Part shown: positions 26,750 through 37,700 of the stretch, piece by piece
How positions within the stretch are numbered: the first letter of the stretch is position 1
Layout of the letters: the number at the start of each line of letters is the position of its first letter
From: Spirosoma linguale DSM 74
Lineage (GTDB): Bacteria; Bacteroidota; Bacteroidia; Cytophagales; Spirosomataceae
DNA: 64,000 nt
Reading direction: 5' to 3'
Assembly (NCBI GenBank): GCA_000024525.1
Contig: CP001769.1
Location: 5,055,001 to 5,119,000 of the forward strand
Program-made: the position numbers and the translations under genes
The notes under the pieces: model-generated
What the model was told of the DNA's origin: nothing
Seen by the model: only the letters and a program-made list of their open reading frames with translations
Databases searched by the model: none

Positions 26750-27244
26750 TTATTTAGTAGTAACCGAGTTGAACGTAAACTGATAGCTGGCATTAATATC
26801 CGGGAAGTAGTACTGTACCGTCAGGGCACTGGCGGTCAGGTTCTTGATCGTCCAGGGGTACTTACCATCGAGTACAGGAATGTAGAACTCCAGGCTTGCA
26901 TTGGCGTTGACCAGCGTCCAGGTATCCGTTACGTAAATATCCGGGTCTGACGCGTTACACTTGGTGGACCCTTCGCTGGCTTCGAACTTGTGTTCGGGGT
27001 TAGCATAGAAGGTGAGCAGATCGTCATAAATACAAGGATTAATCCCCGACTGCGAAACCGGAATCACGCCCGATGGAGTACCATCATCAATTATCTGGAG
27101 GGATACCATCTTCCAGGTTTTCTTCTCAGTACCCGTCAGCAGTTGAGAATAAGTGGCGGGTTTGGGCTCCAGCTTTTCGGAGCATCCTCCAAAGAGCCAC
27201 CCTGTCACAACCGGAATTAATAGTAAACGTATAAACTGTCGCAT
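26750..27244 (-). CDS. Lipocalin-like lipoprotein of a SusC/SusD operon
   Basis: The protein has 164 residues, lipidated at Cys21 (LFGGC). The mature part (TWKMVSLQI, NPCIYDDLLTFYANPEHKFE, WTLVNANASLEFYI, TVQYYFPDINASYQFTF) has the strand order of small lipocalin-like Bacteroidota lipoproteins that sit beside SusC/SusD genes. Two cysteines in the middle may pair. It could be a surface accessory to the SusD protein. The family assignment is tentative. It is followed 4 bp later by the M43 protease. Confidence 0.6.
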   Translation of the reverse strand: MRQFIRLLLIPVVTGWLFGGCSEKLEPKPATYSQLLTGTEKKTWKMVSLQIIDDGTPSGVIPVSQSGINPCIYDDLLTFYANPEHKFEASEGSTKCNASDPDIYVTDTWTLVNANASLEFYIPVLDGKYPWTIKNLTASALTVQYYFPDINASYQFTFNSVTTK

Positions 27245-27343
27245 AGCATAAATCTTTCAACTAATGAACTATCAATTGGTTATCAGCTAGTTACCTCACC
27301 CCATCACTTCTGACAACCAGCAACTTAATAACTAGTAACCAAA

Positions 27344-28192
27344 CTATTGGGGTGTATAGGTTTGGGCGTACGACAAGGTTGTATCCCGCCCGTTGCTCAT
27401 TCTGAGCCGGAACTGAAGCGTCAGCGAAATTTTCCGGTCTTTCGGGTTCCAGGCACCCCGACCCGAAATCTGATCGGTTGAGCTGAGTTCTGAATTACTC
27501 TGCGCCGGTACGGTAATGGAGTTATCGCCATTGTCGATAAACGTAAGGGTTGGCTTTGTTGCGTTGAAGTTGAGAAGGCCAATGTTCCAGTTTTTCAGAA
27601 CATACTGTTTGCAGTCGGTACTGGTAATCTCCACATCCGACACCGAATACGTTTGTGCGCCTACCCGACCGGTACCCGAATACAACCCACCCAACAGACA
27701 GTCGTCCTGAATGGTGAACTTCAACTGCTTACCCAAAGCGCCCTCTTTGCCGAATCCAACCTGTAATGTACTGGGCTGAACGCCGGTCAGGGTAAAGATG
27801 AGCGACTGCGATTCGAGGATGTTGTTGGCGTTGTTGATCAGTTGAAGCTTGATGCTTCCCGAACTGGCCTTTGCCGGAATGATTACCGTTCCCTTCGTAC
27901 CCGCAATGGAATAATCCTTGCCTTCACGAGCTGTACCGCTGATGCTGTACGTGACGGTTATCGGCTGGTCGAGTATGGGACCTGCGTTGTGTATACTGAG
28001 GGAGATAGGCTTGCTGTAGCTTTCCTTGTAGGTTAGTGTGGTGTCCGTAAACCGTACGAAGTAAGGACCCTGAAACGTCCGGTCCAGATCCTGTGGTTCG
28101 CAGGCACTCACCACCCAGCCAATCAGGGCAACAGCCAACAGACCAAGCATCCAGCGGCCACTGGTTATTGAATATTTCTTTTTATTTTCCAT
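27344..28192 (-). CDS. Calx-beta-like surface lipoprotein of a SusC/SusD operon
   Basis: The start is placed at ATG 28192 (MENKKKYSIT), giving 282 residues and a normal signal peptide with lipidated Cys31 (VVSAC). The longer frame to 28225 is less likely. The first half contains a Calx-beta/DUF-type sandwich (VRFTDTTLTYKESYSKPISL, GTAREGKDYSIAGTKGTVII, LQLINNANNILESQSLIFTL). The second half is a further beta domain with two Cys (DDCLLGG, STDCKQY). It is likely a surface binding partner of the SusD protein. No exact family is claimed. Confidence 0.6.
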   Translation of the reverse strand: MENKKKYSITSGRWMLGLLAVALIGWVVSACEPQDLDRTFQGPYFVRFTDTTLTYKESYSKPISLSIHNAGPILDQPITVTYSISGTAREGKDYSIAGTKGTVIIPAKASSGSIKLQLINNANNILESQSLIFTLTGVQPSTLQVGFGKEGALGKQLKFTIQDDCLLGGLYSGTGRVGAQTYSVSDVEITSTDCKQYVLKNWNIGLLNFNATKPTLTFIDNGDNSITVPAQSNSELSSTDQISGRGAWNPKDRKISLTLQFRLRMSNGRDTTLSYAQTYTPQ

Positions 28193-28272
28193 AGTCCAGA
28201 ACAAGACAGTTTTTACCATTTCCATGCACTATCAACTGTCGATCAACGAATTACCTTATAACGAATAACCAA

Positions 28273-29646
28273 TCAATAGCCCGGATTTTGGGTTAAGGCT
28301 GTGTTTTGCTGAATTTCCCGCTGCGGTATCGGCCAGAGTTCAAAGCGGCTGTTCCAGTTGGGGGAAAACGCCGACATAACCGCCTGCGCCCGGCCAGTCC
28401 GAACCAGATCATACCAGCGATGGCCCTCAAACGCCAATTCATATACCCGTTCCCGCTCTACGGCGAGGAGTACATCTGCCTGAGCGGCTGCCGTAATGGC
28501 TGGTGCTTTTGCCCGGGTACGGAGCACGTTGAGATCAGCAATAGCCCCCGATGCACCCGTTAGTTTACCCTGCTGTGCTCTGGCTTCGGCCCGAATCAGG
28601 TACATTTCGGCCAGCCGTATCAGCACAATGTTGTTGTTATCTTCCGAAGCGGTACCGTATTTCCGCACCGTCCAGCCATTATCATTTCCCCGCTGCTGCT
28701 GGGCATTGAAGGTAATGGTTGCACTACGCGTACCGGACTCGACCGAGAGCAGCGAGCTAACGAGCTGGTTGGATGGAATAACTTCCCGCCGACCCACCAG
28801 CAGGTTATTCAGGCTGTAAGCTCCTGTGCCGGGATCATCCGTCAGGTTGTACCCTACTTCAATAATTGATTCATTGGTAAAATCTTTTGTGACAACGTCC
28901 GAGTAATTGGTTTGCAGCGAATACACGCCCGAGCTAATCACAACTGTAGCCAGTTGCTCAGCCTGTGTCCAGTTTTTCTGGTACAGGTAAAAGCGGGCCA
29001 TTGCTGCCTGGCAATTTATCTTGTTGATGTAAGCGGCATTGGTCGTTGCATTGGTCGAAGCCGAGGTCACGTTGGGCAGATCGGTCAGCGCGGCCTGATA
29101 ATCGGCCAGAACAGAGGCCAGAATATCTGCTTTTGCCGACCGGGTGATCGTCGTATTAGCCACCTGATTCGTGGAGGTGACTTTAGGAATGTCGCCGAAG
29201 GTGTAGGCCCCGATAAAGTTAGCCCAACCGCGCAAGAAACGGGCTTCGGCCGTAACCTGTTTTCGGGTGGCTTCGGTCACATTTGGCACAGATGGTAACC
29301 GTTCAAGAATAAAATTAGCGACGTAAATGGTGTTGTAAATACTACCCCAAAGCGCATCGACGGCCCCATTTGTTGCCGTAATTCGTTTGGTACCGAACTC
29401 GATATTATCGGTAAAGGTCCCGTTTGCCTGGATGTAATCGGCAGTAAAGTCCCCGGCTATGATGTTGGGAGACGCCATGCCCCGAAACGCACTGTACAAA
29501 CCAATCCGTACTGGCTGCACGTCATTGGGTTCGTTCAGCACCAGTTCATCGACGAGCAGGGTAACCGGTTTGGGTTCGAGTACCTCCTGACAGGCCCCCA
29601 GGCTCACCAGTGTAATCAATAGGCTATATCGTAGAAAGCGAATCAT
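28273..29646 (-). CDS. SusD/RagB-family surface lipoprotein (pair 3)
   Basis: The protein has 457 residues, lipidated at Cys19 (LGACQE). Hallmarks are ARFLRGWANFIGAYTFGDIP, IVLIRLAEMYLIRAEARAQ, RERVYELAFEGHRWYDLVR and LWPIPQREIQQN. It sits 11 bp after its SusC partner. The operon continues with two lipoproteins and a secreted M43 protease, so the system probably takes up peptides or protein fragments rather than a glycan. That substrate guess is inference from context. Confidence 0.93.
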   Translation of the reverse strand: MIRFLRYSLLITLVSLGACQEVLEPKPVTLLVDELVLNEPNDVQPVRIGLYSAFRGMASPNIIAGDFTADYIQANGTFTDNIEFGTKRITATNGAVDALWGSIYNTIYVANFILERLPSVPNVTEATRKQVTAEARFLRGWANFIGAYTFGDIPKVTSTNQVANTTITRSAKADILASVLADYQAALTDLPNVTSASTNATTNAAYINKINCQAAMARFYLYQKNWTQAEQLATVVISSGVYSLQTNYSDVVTKDFTNESIIEVGYNLTDDPGTGAYSLNNLLVGRREVIPSNQLVSSLLSVESGTRSATITFNAQQQRGNDNGWTVRKYGTASEDNNNIVLIRLAEMYLIRAEARAQQGKLTGASGAIADLNVLRTRAKAPAITAAAQADVLLAVERERVYELAFEGHRWYDLVRTGRAQAVMSAFSPNWNSRFELWPIPQREIQQNTALTQNPGY

Positions 29647-29657
29647 CGTAAAGCGAA

Positions 29658-32600
29658 TTAAAAGCTAAGGGTTGCCCCTACCAATACCGTTTTGATCTGA
29701 GGGAAGGTGAAAAAGTCAATGCCCTGCGCCGTGGTAGAGCCATCGAGCGTGCTTACTTCCGGATCTGCGCCAGAATACCGGCTCCAGGTTAGGATGTTCG
29801 TAGCCGAGACGTACAGACGGGCGTTGGCCACTTTGTATTTATTGATCCAGGTCTTGGGAATGTTGTAGCCCAGCGAAACGTTTTTCAGCCGCAGATAAGA
29901 CCCGTCTTCCACAAACCGGCTGCTGGTGTAGTTATTATAGGTATTCTGGTATTCGTAACGGGGTACGCTCGTGATATCGCCTTCTTTACGCCAGCGTTTG
30001 AGTGCCTGCCGCGTCTGGTTATTCTGAATGTCGGCACCCGAGTTTAGGAGCGTTTGGTTCGAGAAGTTGAGAATGCTGTTCCCGTACGAAAACTGAAGCA
30101 GCGCACTCAGGTCAATCCCTTTCCAGGAAATCTTGTTGGTCAACCCGCCATACACCTTGGGCTGGGCATTGCCAATAACCTGTCCGTCGGCGGGAGTAAT
30201 ACGCCCATCGCCGTTTTTATCATCATAGATCGCGTCGCCGGTAGCGGGGTCAACTCCCAGGAATTTCAACCCCCAGAATGTACCCAGTGGCTGACCTGGT
30301 ATTACCACGTTGGTGGTGGCTACCCCATTGCCCTGATAGCCCCGCAGAACAGGCTCTGTACTGGCCAGTTCCACCACTTTGTTTACATTGTGGGACAGGT
30401 TTAAATCGGTACTCCAGCGAACAGCCTTATTGACGTTCACCGTCGAAATGGTTAGTTCAAGGCCTTTGTTGGATACTTTCCCGATGTTGCCCTGCACGGT
30501 GCTGAAGCCAGTGGTTTGCGGAATCGGCTGGGCAAACAGGAGTTTATCCGTCAGGTTATCATAGGCATCAACGATAAAATTAAGCCGCCCGTTAAAGAAC
30601 GAAGCATCTAGGCCTATGTTCGCTTCGCGGGTGCGCTCCCATTGCAGGTTTGCATTAGCCAGCGTGGCCGGACCCACGCCCGTTGCGCCACTGTAGGTAA
30701 CTGATGCCCAAGTGCCCAGAAACTGAAAATCGCCAATGCGCTCGTTGCCCGTAAAGCCGTAGCTCGTCCGTAACTTCAGGTCGCTCAGGAACCGGAAGCG
30801 TTCCATGAATTTCTCGCTCGAAATACGCCAGGCAAAGGAGGCTGACGGAAACACCCCGAACCGGCGGCTCTGCCCAAAACGCGACGATCCATCGTAACGG
30901 GCGGTAATCGTGGCCAGGTATTTTTCATCGTAACTGTAGCGGACTTCGCCGAAGGTCGACAGCAGGCCGTTGTTCGTTACGGAAGAGCCCCCCTGATCGA
31001 CAATACCCGCTGAATTTATGTAGGTAAAGTCATCGCTGGGAAATAATCGACCCTGAACATTACCGTCCCGGGCGGTAGCCTGTAGAATCTCTACCCCTGC
31101 CAGCGCGTTGAACTGGTGCTTTTCAGCCAGCTGAAAATTATAGGTAAGGGTATTTGTATTGACAAAGGTCGATGACGACTGATTGATGAACACCCCGTAG
31201 CCCTGCCCGCCTACGCTGGACAGAAACCCTCCAATTGCCGTTGTGGACGGTTCAAATTGATCTTCGGTTACGTTGTTGTAGTCGATATTTACTTTCGACC
31301 GAAAGCGGAGGTTCTGGAGGATTTCGTATTCGGCATACAGACCCGCCAATATTTTCACCGTGTAGGCGTTGAATCGCGGCAGCACAGCCTGTGCAACGGG
31401 GTTGAAATTTGGGAATCCAGGGTATTCGGCGTCGGCGGGGCCGTAAAGTCGCCCCTGCTCATTGTAAGGCGAATAGTACGGCAGACTTTTCATGGCACCA
31501 GAGTACACACCATCCAGAAAGTTATCGCCTTTTACCCGTTTGTTCAGCGCCCTTGACAGGGTCACGTTTGTCCCGAACGATAATTTGTCGGTTGCTTTAT
31601 GATCCAGTTTCAACTGGCCTGTATACCGGGTAAACTGGTTATTCAGCTGTACACCCTGTTCATCGCGGTAGCTGCCACTGAGGTAAAACTGTGTGCGGTC
31701 GTTACCGCCCTGCGTCGACAGCTGATATTGCTGGTAAACCCCTCTTCGCAGTACGGCATCTATCCAGTCCGTATTCTGCCCGTCGGTAACCCCTTTTATC
31801 AGACCCAGTTTGTCGGGGTCCAGCCCGGCATTGGTAACCGCTTCGCGCTGTAATTCGAGCAGCTCGACCGAATTAAGTAGATCCGGCCGCTTTACCACGT
31901 CCGTTAACCCCCGCTGCACATCGGCGGTGAAGCTCGTTTTCTGGGCCTTCCCGCGCTTGGTCGTTATCAGCACCACGCCGTTCGCAGCCCGTGAGCCATA
32001 GATCGCTTTGGCGGAGGCATCTTTCAGTACCTGGATGGATTCGATGTCGTTGGGGTTAAAGAGCGACAGCGCATTGTCTGTTTGCCCGCCAAACTCCCGA
32101 CCCGATAAGCCCCCGTCTGATACGGGCACCCCATCGACAATAAACAGCGGGCGGTTACTGGCCGATATGGACGTATTGCCCCGCACCCGCACGGTAAGTC
32201 CGCCACCGGGTGTACCCGACGACTGTGTTACCTGCACACCAGCCGCCTGGCCCTGCAAAGCCTGGTCGAAGCTGGCAACGGGAATATCTTTGAATTTATC
32301 GGGAGAAACGGATGCGATAGAGCCGGTAATATCTTTTCGCTGTGTAGTGTTGTAACCCGTAACGACAACCTGACTCAGCTCATTAACGGCTTCCTTCATC
32401 TGGACGTTGATCACCGTGCGGTTACCCACCGTTATCTCCTGCTGCACCAGACCAATGGAAGTAAGCAGCAGCACGGCCGAACTACCCGAAACGGTGATGC
32501 TGTAATTACCGTTGGCATCTGTACTGACCCCGTTTGTTGTTCCCCGAACGGAGATGTTGACACCAGGTATCGGCAGCCCATCCTGCTGTGATGTTACTCT

Positions 32601-32690
32601 ACCCGTTATACGCAGCTGCTGAGCAAACAGATAACCCGGCAGCAGAACCAGCAGCGCCAGTCCCAAAATAGTACCACAAAATTTTCTCAT
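29658..32690 (-). CDS. SusC/RagA-family TonB-dependent transporter (pair 3)
   Basis: The protein has 1010 residues. A signal peptide ends at FAQQ. The regulatory-like domain (GVNISVRGTTNGVSTDANG), the TonB-box-like LSQVVVTGYN and the plug motifs VRVRGNTSISASNRPLFIVDG and AIYGSRAANGVVLITTKRG are all intact. The barrel ends in VLVGATLSF. The unit reads 32690 to 24379: SusC, SusD, Calx-beta lipoprotein, lipocalin-like lipoprotein, M43 protease. No clear TAnnTTTG promoter with good spacing was found upstream. Confidence 0.93.
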   Translation of the reverse strand: MRKFCGTILGLALLVLLPGYLFAQQLRITGRVTSQQDGLPIPGVNISVRGTTNGVSTDANGNYSITVSGSSAVLLLTSIGLVQQEITVGNRTVINVQMKEAVNELSQVVVTGYNTTQRKDITGSIASVSPDKFKDIPVASFDQALQGQAAGVQVTQSSGTPGGGLTVRVRGNTSISASNRPLFIVDGVPVSDGGLSGREFGGQTDNALSLFNPNDIESIQVLKDASAKAIYGSRAANGVVLITTKRGKAQKTSFTADVQRGLTDVVKRPDLLNSVELLELQREAVTNAGLDPDKLGLIKGVTDGQNTDWIDAVLRRGVYQQYQLSTQGGNDRTQFYLSGSYRDEQGVQLNNQFTRYTGQLKLDHKATDKLSFGTNVTLSRALNKRVKGDNFLDGVYSGAMKSLPYYSPYNEQGRLYGPADAEYPGFPNFNPVAQAVLPRFNAYTVKILAGLYAEYEILQNLRFRSKVNIDYNNVTEDQFEPSTTAIGGFLSSVGGQGYGVFINQSSSTFVNTNTLTYNFQLAEKHQFNALAGVEILQATARDGNVQGRLFPSDDFTYINSAGIVDQGGSSVTNNGLLSTFGEVRYSYDEKYLATITARYDGSSRFGQSRRFGVFPSASFAWRISSEKFMERFRFLSDLKLRTSYGFTGNERIGDFQFLGTWASVTYSGATGVGPATLANANLQWERTREANIGLDASFFNGRLNFIVDAYDNLTDKLLFAQPIPQTTGFSTVQGNIGKVSNKGLELTISTVNVNKAVRWSTDLNLSHNVNKVVELASTEPVLRGYQGNGVATTNVVIPGQPLGTFWGLKFLGVDPATGDAIYDDKNGDGRITPADGQVIGNAQPKVYGGLTNKISWKGIDLSALLQFSYGNSILNFSNQTLLNSGADIQNNQTRQALKRWRKEGDITSVPRYEYQNTYNNYTSSRFVEDGSYLRLKNVSLGYNIPKTWINKYKVANARLYVSATNILTWSRYSGADPEVSTLDGSTTAQGIDFFTFPQIKTVLVGATLSF

Positions 32691-33062
32691 GTATAGGTTA
32701 TACGCTAGGCAAAAGCTTTTGAGAGTGAACTACGTATTTACAGGAAAATGACAACCGAAAACTACTGGCAAGCTACTATTTTTTACATGAAAATACACCA
32801 TTATTCCATGAGCTCAATAGTTTTAACCCAGTAAGAGCAGACGCCTTTCTTTTAACAGGCTCTCTAGATGGCAAGGTAAAATATCGTCCTGCGTTAGCTG
32901 CCTTTCAGCAAATCATTTACTCTTCGGTACGTGGAAAACGCTCTATCTGATGCATTATATATACTCAGTGACAATATTTTTTGAACGGCAGTTTTTACGC
33001 TATACGCAGAAGAGGCTCCCCGGATTTCCGGGGAGCCTCTCTTTACTATCCACTACAGGTGA
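32691..33062. other. Intergenic region upstream of SusC pair 3
   Basis: 372 bp with no supported gene. It must hold the promoter of the minus-strand operon starting at 32690. It also holds the terminator of the following SusD gene (33011-33040). Confidence 0.6.
33011..33040 (-). terminator. Terminator of SusC/SusD pair 4
   Basis: Arms AGAGGCTCCCCGG (33011-33023) and CCGGGGAGCCTCT (33028-33040) are perfect 13-bp complements with a 4-base loop. It is 22 bp past the SusD stop. Confidence 0.8.
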
Positions 33063-34691
33063 TTACTTCGGATTTTTCACGGGTGCACTTCCCGCAGCCG
33101 CCGGGTTGTAGGCCAGCTCATTATCGGGTACATCCCAGTAATCGAGAAAGTTATACGTAATGGTTGCATTCGTATTCACTTTACCGGCTTTGTCAACAAC
33201 AACGGCACCGGTACGGCCTTTCGAGATCACTTCCCAACGACGGGCATCGTAGAAAGAAAGCCCGCGGAAAACCAGGGCTACCCGACGCTCTTTACGAAGC
33301 TCTTCTTTAGCATCAGCGAGCGTTAGTCCACTCAGCGGAGCTAAACCGGCACCCTGGAATGAACGCACGGCATCAATCGACGCCAGGGCACCAGCAATGT
33401 CGCCCGTGTACAGTTTAGCCTCGGCTTTCATCAGTTCGTTTTCTTCGTAAGTACCTGCCAGATATAATTCATAGGCACCAACGTTCAGGTTGCTCAGGAC
33501 AACAACACCGGCTTGTCCTTTACCACCACTCACCAACTGCCAGCGGGTGTTAAACGAGTTACCCCGGTCGGAGTTGAACAGCGCGGGAGCGGCCAATTGG
33601 GTAAAGTTGTTGGTTAACCGCTTGTCACCAGCCGGGAAATCCTGGATCAGGCGCTCGCTGATTTTGTAGGTAACCGTACCCGGCGTACCGGTCGATTTGG
33701 CAGCCATACTCCCGTTGACGCTGGAAATAAAATCGGCGTTGTCGGTCGAGCGACCCGTAAATACGTTATCGGTCGATTTTATACCGTCGTTTGTCAGGGT
33801 CAGAATCTGGCCCCATTGCGCAGCGGTCATGGCAGCGGCCGTTGTGTTTACCAGAATATTGCGGGCTTTGAGCGTGTTGATGCTCCGTTTCCACATATCC
33901 GTTGTTGGCGGAACACCTTTACCCACCTGATTGAACTGAGGAACCAGCGCCGTGATCGTTGCCGTATAAGCCGCATCCGTACCCAGTGCCGTTAATAACG
34001 CAGCGGCCTGGTCGAGGTTTTTATTAGCTTCGTCAATGATTTTTTCTTTGGTCACGTAGTTTGCGTTCGTAGAACCCGTTTTATCATTGATCAACCCCGC
34101 GTAATAAATCGATCCAATGCGTGAGTACGCAAATCCTTTCCACCAGTAAGCCCAAGCCAGAACGGTGTTCTTTTTCGTAGCCGCCGACGTGCCCGAGAAC
34201 GTAGTTGAGTTAACGATGTCAATTACGTTGTTCATGGCGTTGTTCAGGTTGTACATGTACCCCCACTCGTAGAACAACGGGTTTGCACCGGCATTAGCGT
34301 TGGTATTAACCGTCCGCAGCAGGGCGATCTGGGTATTGATGGCACTTGGGTTGGCCACTTTGGTACCATCGTCCAGCGTAACCATGTCGGGCATACCAAC
34401 CTGGTTACCATACACGTTAGCGGCTTCTTCGCCTACTACATCGCCCATCAATTCGTGGAAACCGACTGCACCGGTCCAGAAATAGCCCGGAATACCGTCG
34501 CTGTATTTAATTCCGTCGCGGAATCCGTTGATGTACACACTACCCTGCGCCAGGGCAATAACGCCCGTTTCGGTAGAGGCACTGGCCGGCGTAGGCTGGT
34601 TGGGGTTTTTGACATCCAGTTGCTCCTTGCAGGCACCGAGCAGACTCACCAGTGCCAGAGACAGGACTGTTGTTTTTATATATCGTTTCAT
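33063..34691 (-). CDS. SusD/RagB-family surface lipoprotein (pair 4)
   Basis: The protein has 542 residues, longer than the other SusDs here. Lipidation is at Cys21 (LLGAC). The helical core shows AWAYWWKGFAYSRIGSIYYAG, YLAGTYEENELMKAEAKLY, KEELRKERRVALVFRGLSFYDARRWEV and a DVPDNELAYNP tail. These place it in the SusD/RagB superfamily, in the RagB-like branch rather than the glycan-type branch. It follows its SusC partner by 24 bp. No enzymes or extra lipoproteins accompany this pair, so the substrate is unknown. Confidence 0.9.
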   Translation of the reverse strand: MKRYIKTTVLSLALVSLLGACKEQLDVKNPNQPTPASASTETGVIALAQGSVYINGFRDGIKYSDGIPGYFWTGAVGFHELMGDVVGEEAANVYGNQVGMPDMVTLDDGTKVANPSAINTQIALLRTVNTNANAGANPLFYEWGYMYNLNNAMNNVIDIVNSTTFSGTSAATKKNTVLAWAYWWKGFAYSRIGSIYYAGLINDKTGSTNANYVTKEKIIDEANKNLDQAAALLTALGTDAAYTATITALVPQFNQVGKGVPPTTDMWKRSINTLKARNILVNTTAAAMTAAQWGQILTLTNDGIKSTDNVFTGRSTDNADFISSVNGSMAAKSTGTPGTVTYKISERLIQDFPAGDKRLTNNFTQLAAPALFNSDRGNSFNTRWQLVSGGKGQAGVVVLSNLNVGAYELYLAGTYEENELMKAEAKLYTGDIAGALASIDAVRSFQGAGLAPLSGLTLADAKEELRKERRVALVFRGLSFYDARRWEVISKGRTGAVVVDKAGKVNTNATITYNFLDYWDVPDNELAYNPAAAGSAPVKNPK

Positions 34692-34715
34692 GAAGTTGTT
34701 CGTGCTGATAAAAAA

Positions 34716-37700
34716 TTAGAAGCCAAAATTGAGAGAAACCTGATACGAACGGTTGTTTGGCGTCGTGTTATGGTCCGTACCCCGATCCCATGCCGAACTT
34801 TCGTTACCCGTTGTCTGGCCGGAGCTTACCTCAGGATCGAATCCTGTGTACTTCGTGAAGGTGAGCACGTTACGACCGCTGAAGACAACCTGTAACCGGC
34901 GCATCGGCAACTTGATGAGCTTGGTCAACTCTACACCCAGCGCAACGTTCCGAAGCCGTACAAACGAAGCATCTTCGTAGAAGTAATCTTTCGTTCCGTT
35001 GTTGGCACCCGCCTGATAAACACCCCGGTAGAAGGCCGTCCAGGCACCCGTTTGACCATTTATCGTAATTGGGTTGGTGTAATCCTTGTGGATACCATCG
35101 CGGTACATCCACTCTTTCGTCTGGTTATAAATGTGGCTGCCCTGCGTCCAGTCGAACTGGAAGTTCAGTGTTACGATGTCGCGGAACGAAATATCGTTGA
35201 TGAACGACGACACAAACGTAGGGTTCGGATCGCCGAAGCTGTACTGAGCCGAGCTAAACAGAGGCTGCTTGGTCGTTTTGTTGACCACGTAGCCGTTGCT
35301 GGCCACTTCGTAATTTGCTTTAGCGCTTTCGGCAATGGCGGGCTTGCCATCGGGCAACACCTGATCAAGGCTATGAATAGCCAGGAATCCGAACAGCTGA
35401 CCAATTTTCTGACCGGCTTTCAGTACATAGTTCGTACTACCCGCGCTGGATGTCACAACGATCTGCTGATTTCCTTTTACGGCATCGATCTGTGAACTCT
35501 GATGGCCAAAGTTCGTCGTGAAATTCCAGGTAAAGCTACGCCCCCGGTAAACGGTCGCGTTCAGGGAGAACTGGGTACCTTTCGAAGATAGCGAGAAGGC
35601 ATTGTCTTTCACCGTACCGATACCCGTAGACGGAGCCGAGTTTACGTTATAGATGGCATTGTCGGTAGAACGATCCCAGTAGCTGAACGAGAAGTTCAGC
35701 TTACGGAGCCAATCGCCGTTGCCGCCTTTAATCGTGAAGTCCGTTCCCAGTTCAAGTTCTTTCGACACCTCTACGCCCAAATCCGGGTTACTTTGTGTAA
35801 CAGTGTTATAAAAGACGTTGTTAGCTCCAAACGTACGCGTACCCAGCGTTACGTACCGGTCAAACGGCTTAGGCTGAATACCCGCCTGTCCGTAAGCCGC
35901 CCGCAGTTTGAACTCAGGCACGTACGTTCCCAGGGCGCTGTTCTGCCAGAACGTAAGCGACGAAGGACGGATATATCCATCGGCGTGCGGGAAGGTAAAC
36001 GGCGTCGACCCACGTCCGAATGCCGATGAATAATCGGAACGGAAACCGGCGGTAACACCCAGCAGTTCACCGTATTCGATGTGCTGATTGATCAGGTATC
36101 CGTACGTTACGAATGGCGTGCTGTTATCAAGCGAAACCCGGTAGGTACTGGCCTGAGCGGCTGTATACGGGTTGTAGGTAGGTACGCCCAGCGCATAGGT
36201 ATCGAATTCCTTGTAATTGTTTTTCCGATAGTCGAACGAGATTTGCGTTGATGTACGGATGGGAATATTCAGCTTAAAATCTTCCTGGAAATCCGTTTTG
36301 ATGAAGGCACTGGCCAGGAAGTTCTGGAATACGGTTTTGTAATCGTAGGTCGAAATCTCCCCTTTGGCGTCACTGGCGTTCAGCGAAGTAGCATAACCGG
36401 CTCCGTTGGCAATGATGTTGCGGTTCAGGGTCTGGTTGCCATACGTATAGCGTTCGCCTTCCTGGGTGTAGTTCAGACCATAGCGGGCATTCAGGTCCAG
36501 GTATTTAATGGGCTTGTAGTCCAGTTCAACGCTCTGAATAACGTCTACTTTGTTATCAACGTGATTTCGGTATTGCAGACGGTAGTTCGGGTTGTACCCG
36601 TTTACGCCCGACGCGCTGCCGAAATAAGCGGCATAGTTTCCGTCGGGATCAACATAATCGTAATTGTCGAACGGACGGGTGTTGTTGATATCGTACCAGA
36701 CAGCCCGGTCGTAGGTGTTGATCGTATTCTTGGTATATACCAGCTGAGATATGCTGCGCAAGGTCAAATTCTTGGCAAGGGTCATCCCAATGTTACTAAC
36801 CAGGTTGCTCCGGTTGAAAGCACCATTGTTTTTCAGAATGGTCGACTGGTAGCTATTGGAAGCCGTGATGCTGTAATCGGCTTTACCGCTTCCGCCCGAG
36901 ATGTTCAGCGAGTTGTTGATCGTTTCCGAAGGCCGGAAAAACATCTTGTAATAATCGTAGAACTTCAGGTTCTGGTCGTAGGGCTTGTTGGCCTGGCTGT
37001 TTACATCCAGGGCATTGTACTGTACGTTTTCGCTCCAGGTGCTGGTTGCCGGATCGAAAGCAAGGGGCTTACCGGACACACCAATTACATTGTTGCTGGC
37101 ATCCGTTACAAAGGCGTGTTTATCGGCCTGGGCCACACCACCTTTGTTGATGTAGGTGTTGCTGGCATAGCTGTTCGAGAAGCTGATCTGCGCCGGGCCA
37201 TCTTTACCCCGTTTGCTGAACAATTGAATAACGCCATTGGCACCCTGTGCTCCGTACAGTGTACCGGCAGCCGCACCCTGGATAACTTCAACCCGCTCAA
37301 TGGTACTAAGATCGAGGCTGTTAATGTCGGTAGAACCCACCTGCACACCATCCATCAACACAATTGGCGATGTACCCCGGTTAATTGTGTTGATACCGCG
37401 CAGCAGAATGTTGGCTTTTGAGCCAGGTGTACCGTTGGCACTCACGATCTGAGCACCGGCAATTTTACCAACCAGTGCCTGGTCGATAGAAGCCGTTGGT
37501 GCAGCGGGAAGGTCTTTCGCCGATACTGATTCCACGGCAATACCTAACTTGGTTTTTGAGGTAGCCACCCCAACCCCTGTTACCACAACTTCCGACAGTT
37601 GACGCGAGTCCGACACCAGGCTTACATTCACTTCCGACTCACTGCCGAGTTTAACTTCCTGCGTCGTAACACCGACGAAGCTATATACCAGAATTGTCCC

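Noticed and set aside
36561..37421. 286-residue plus-strand ORF
   Set aside because: It lies entirely antisense to the SusC gene at 34716-37907, whose motifs are clear. Long antisense frames are common in this G+C-balanced coding DNA.
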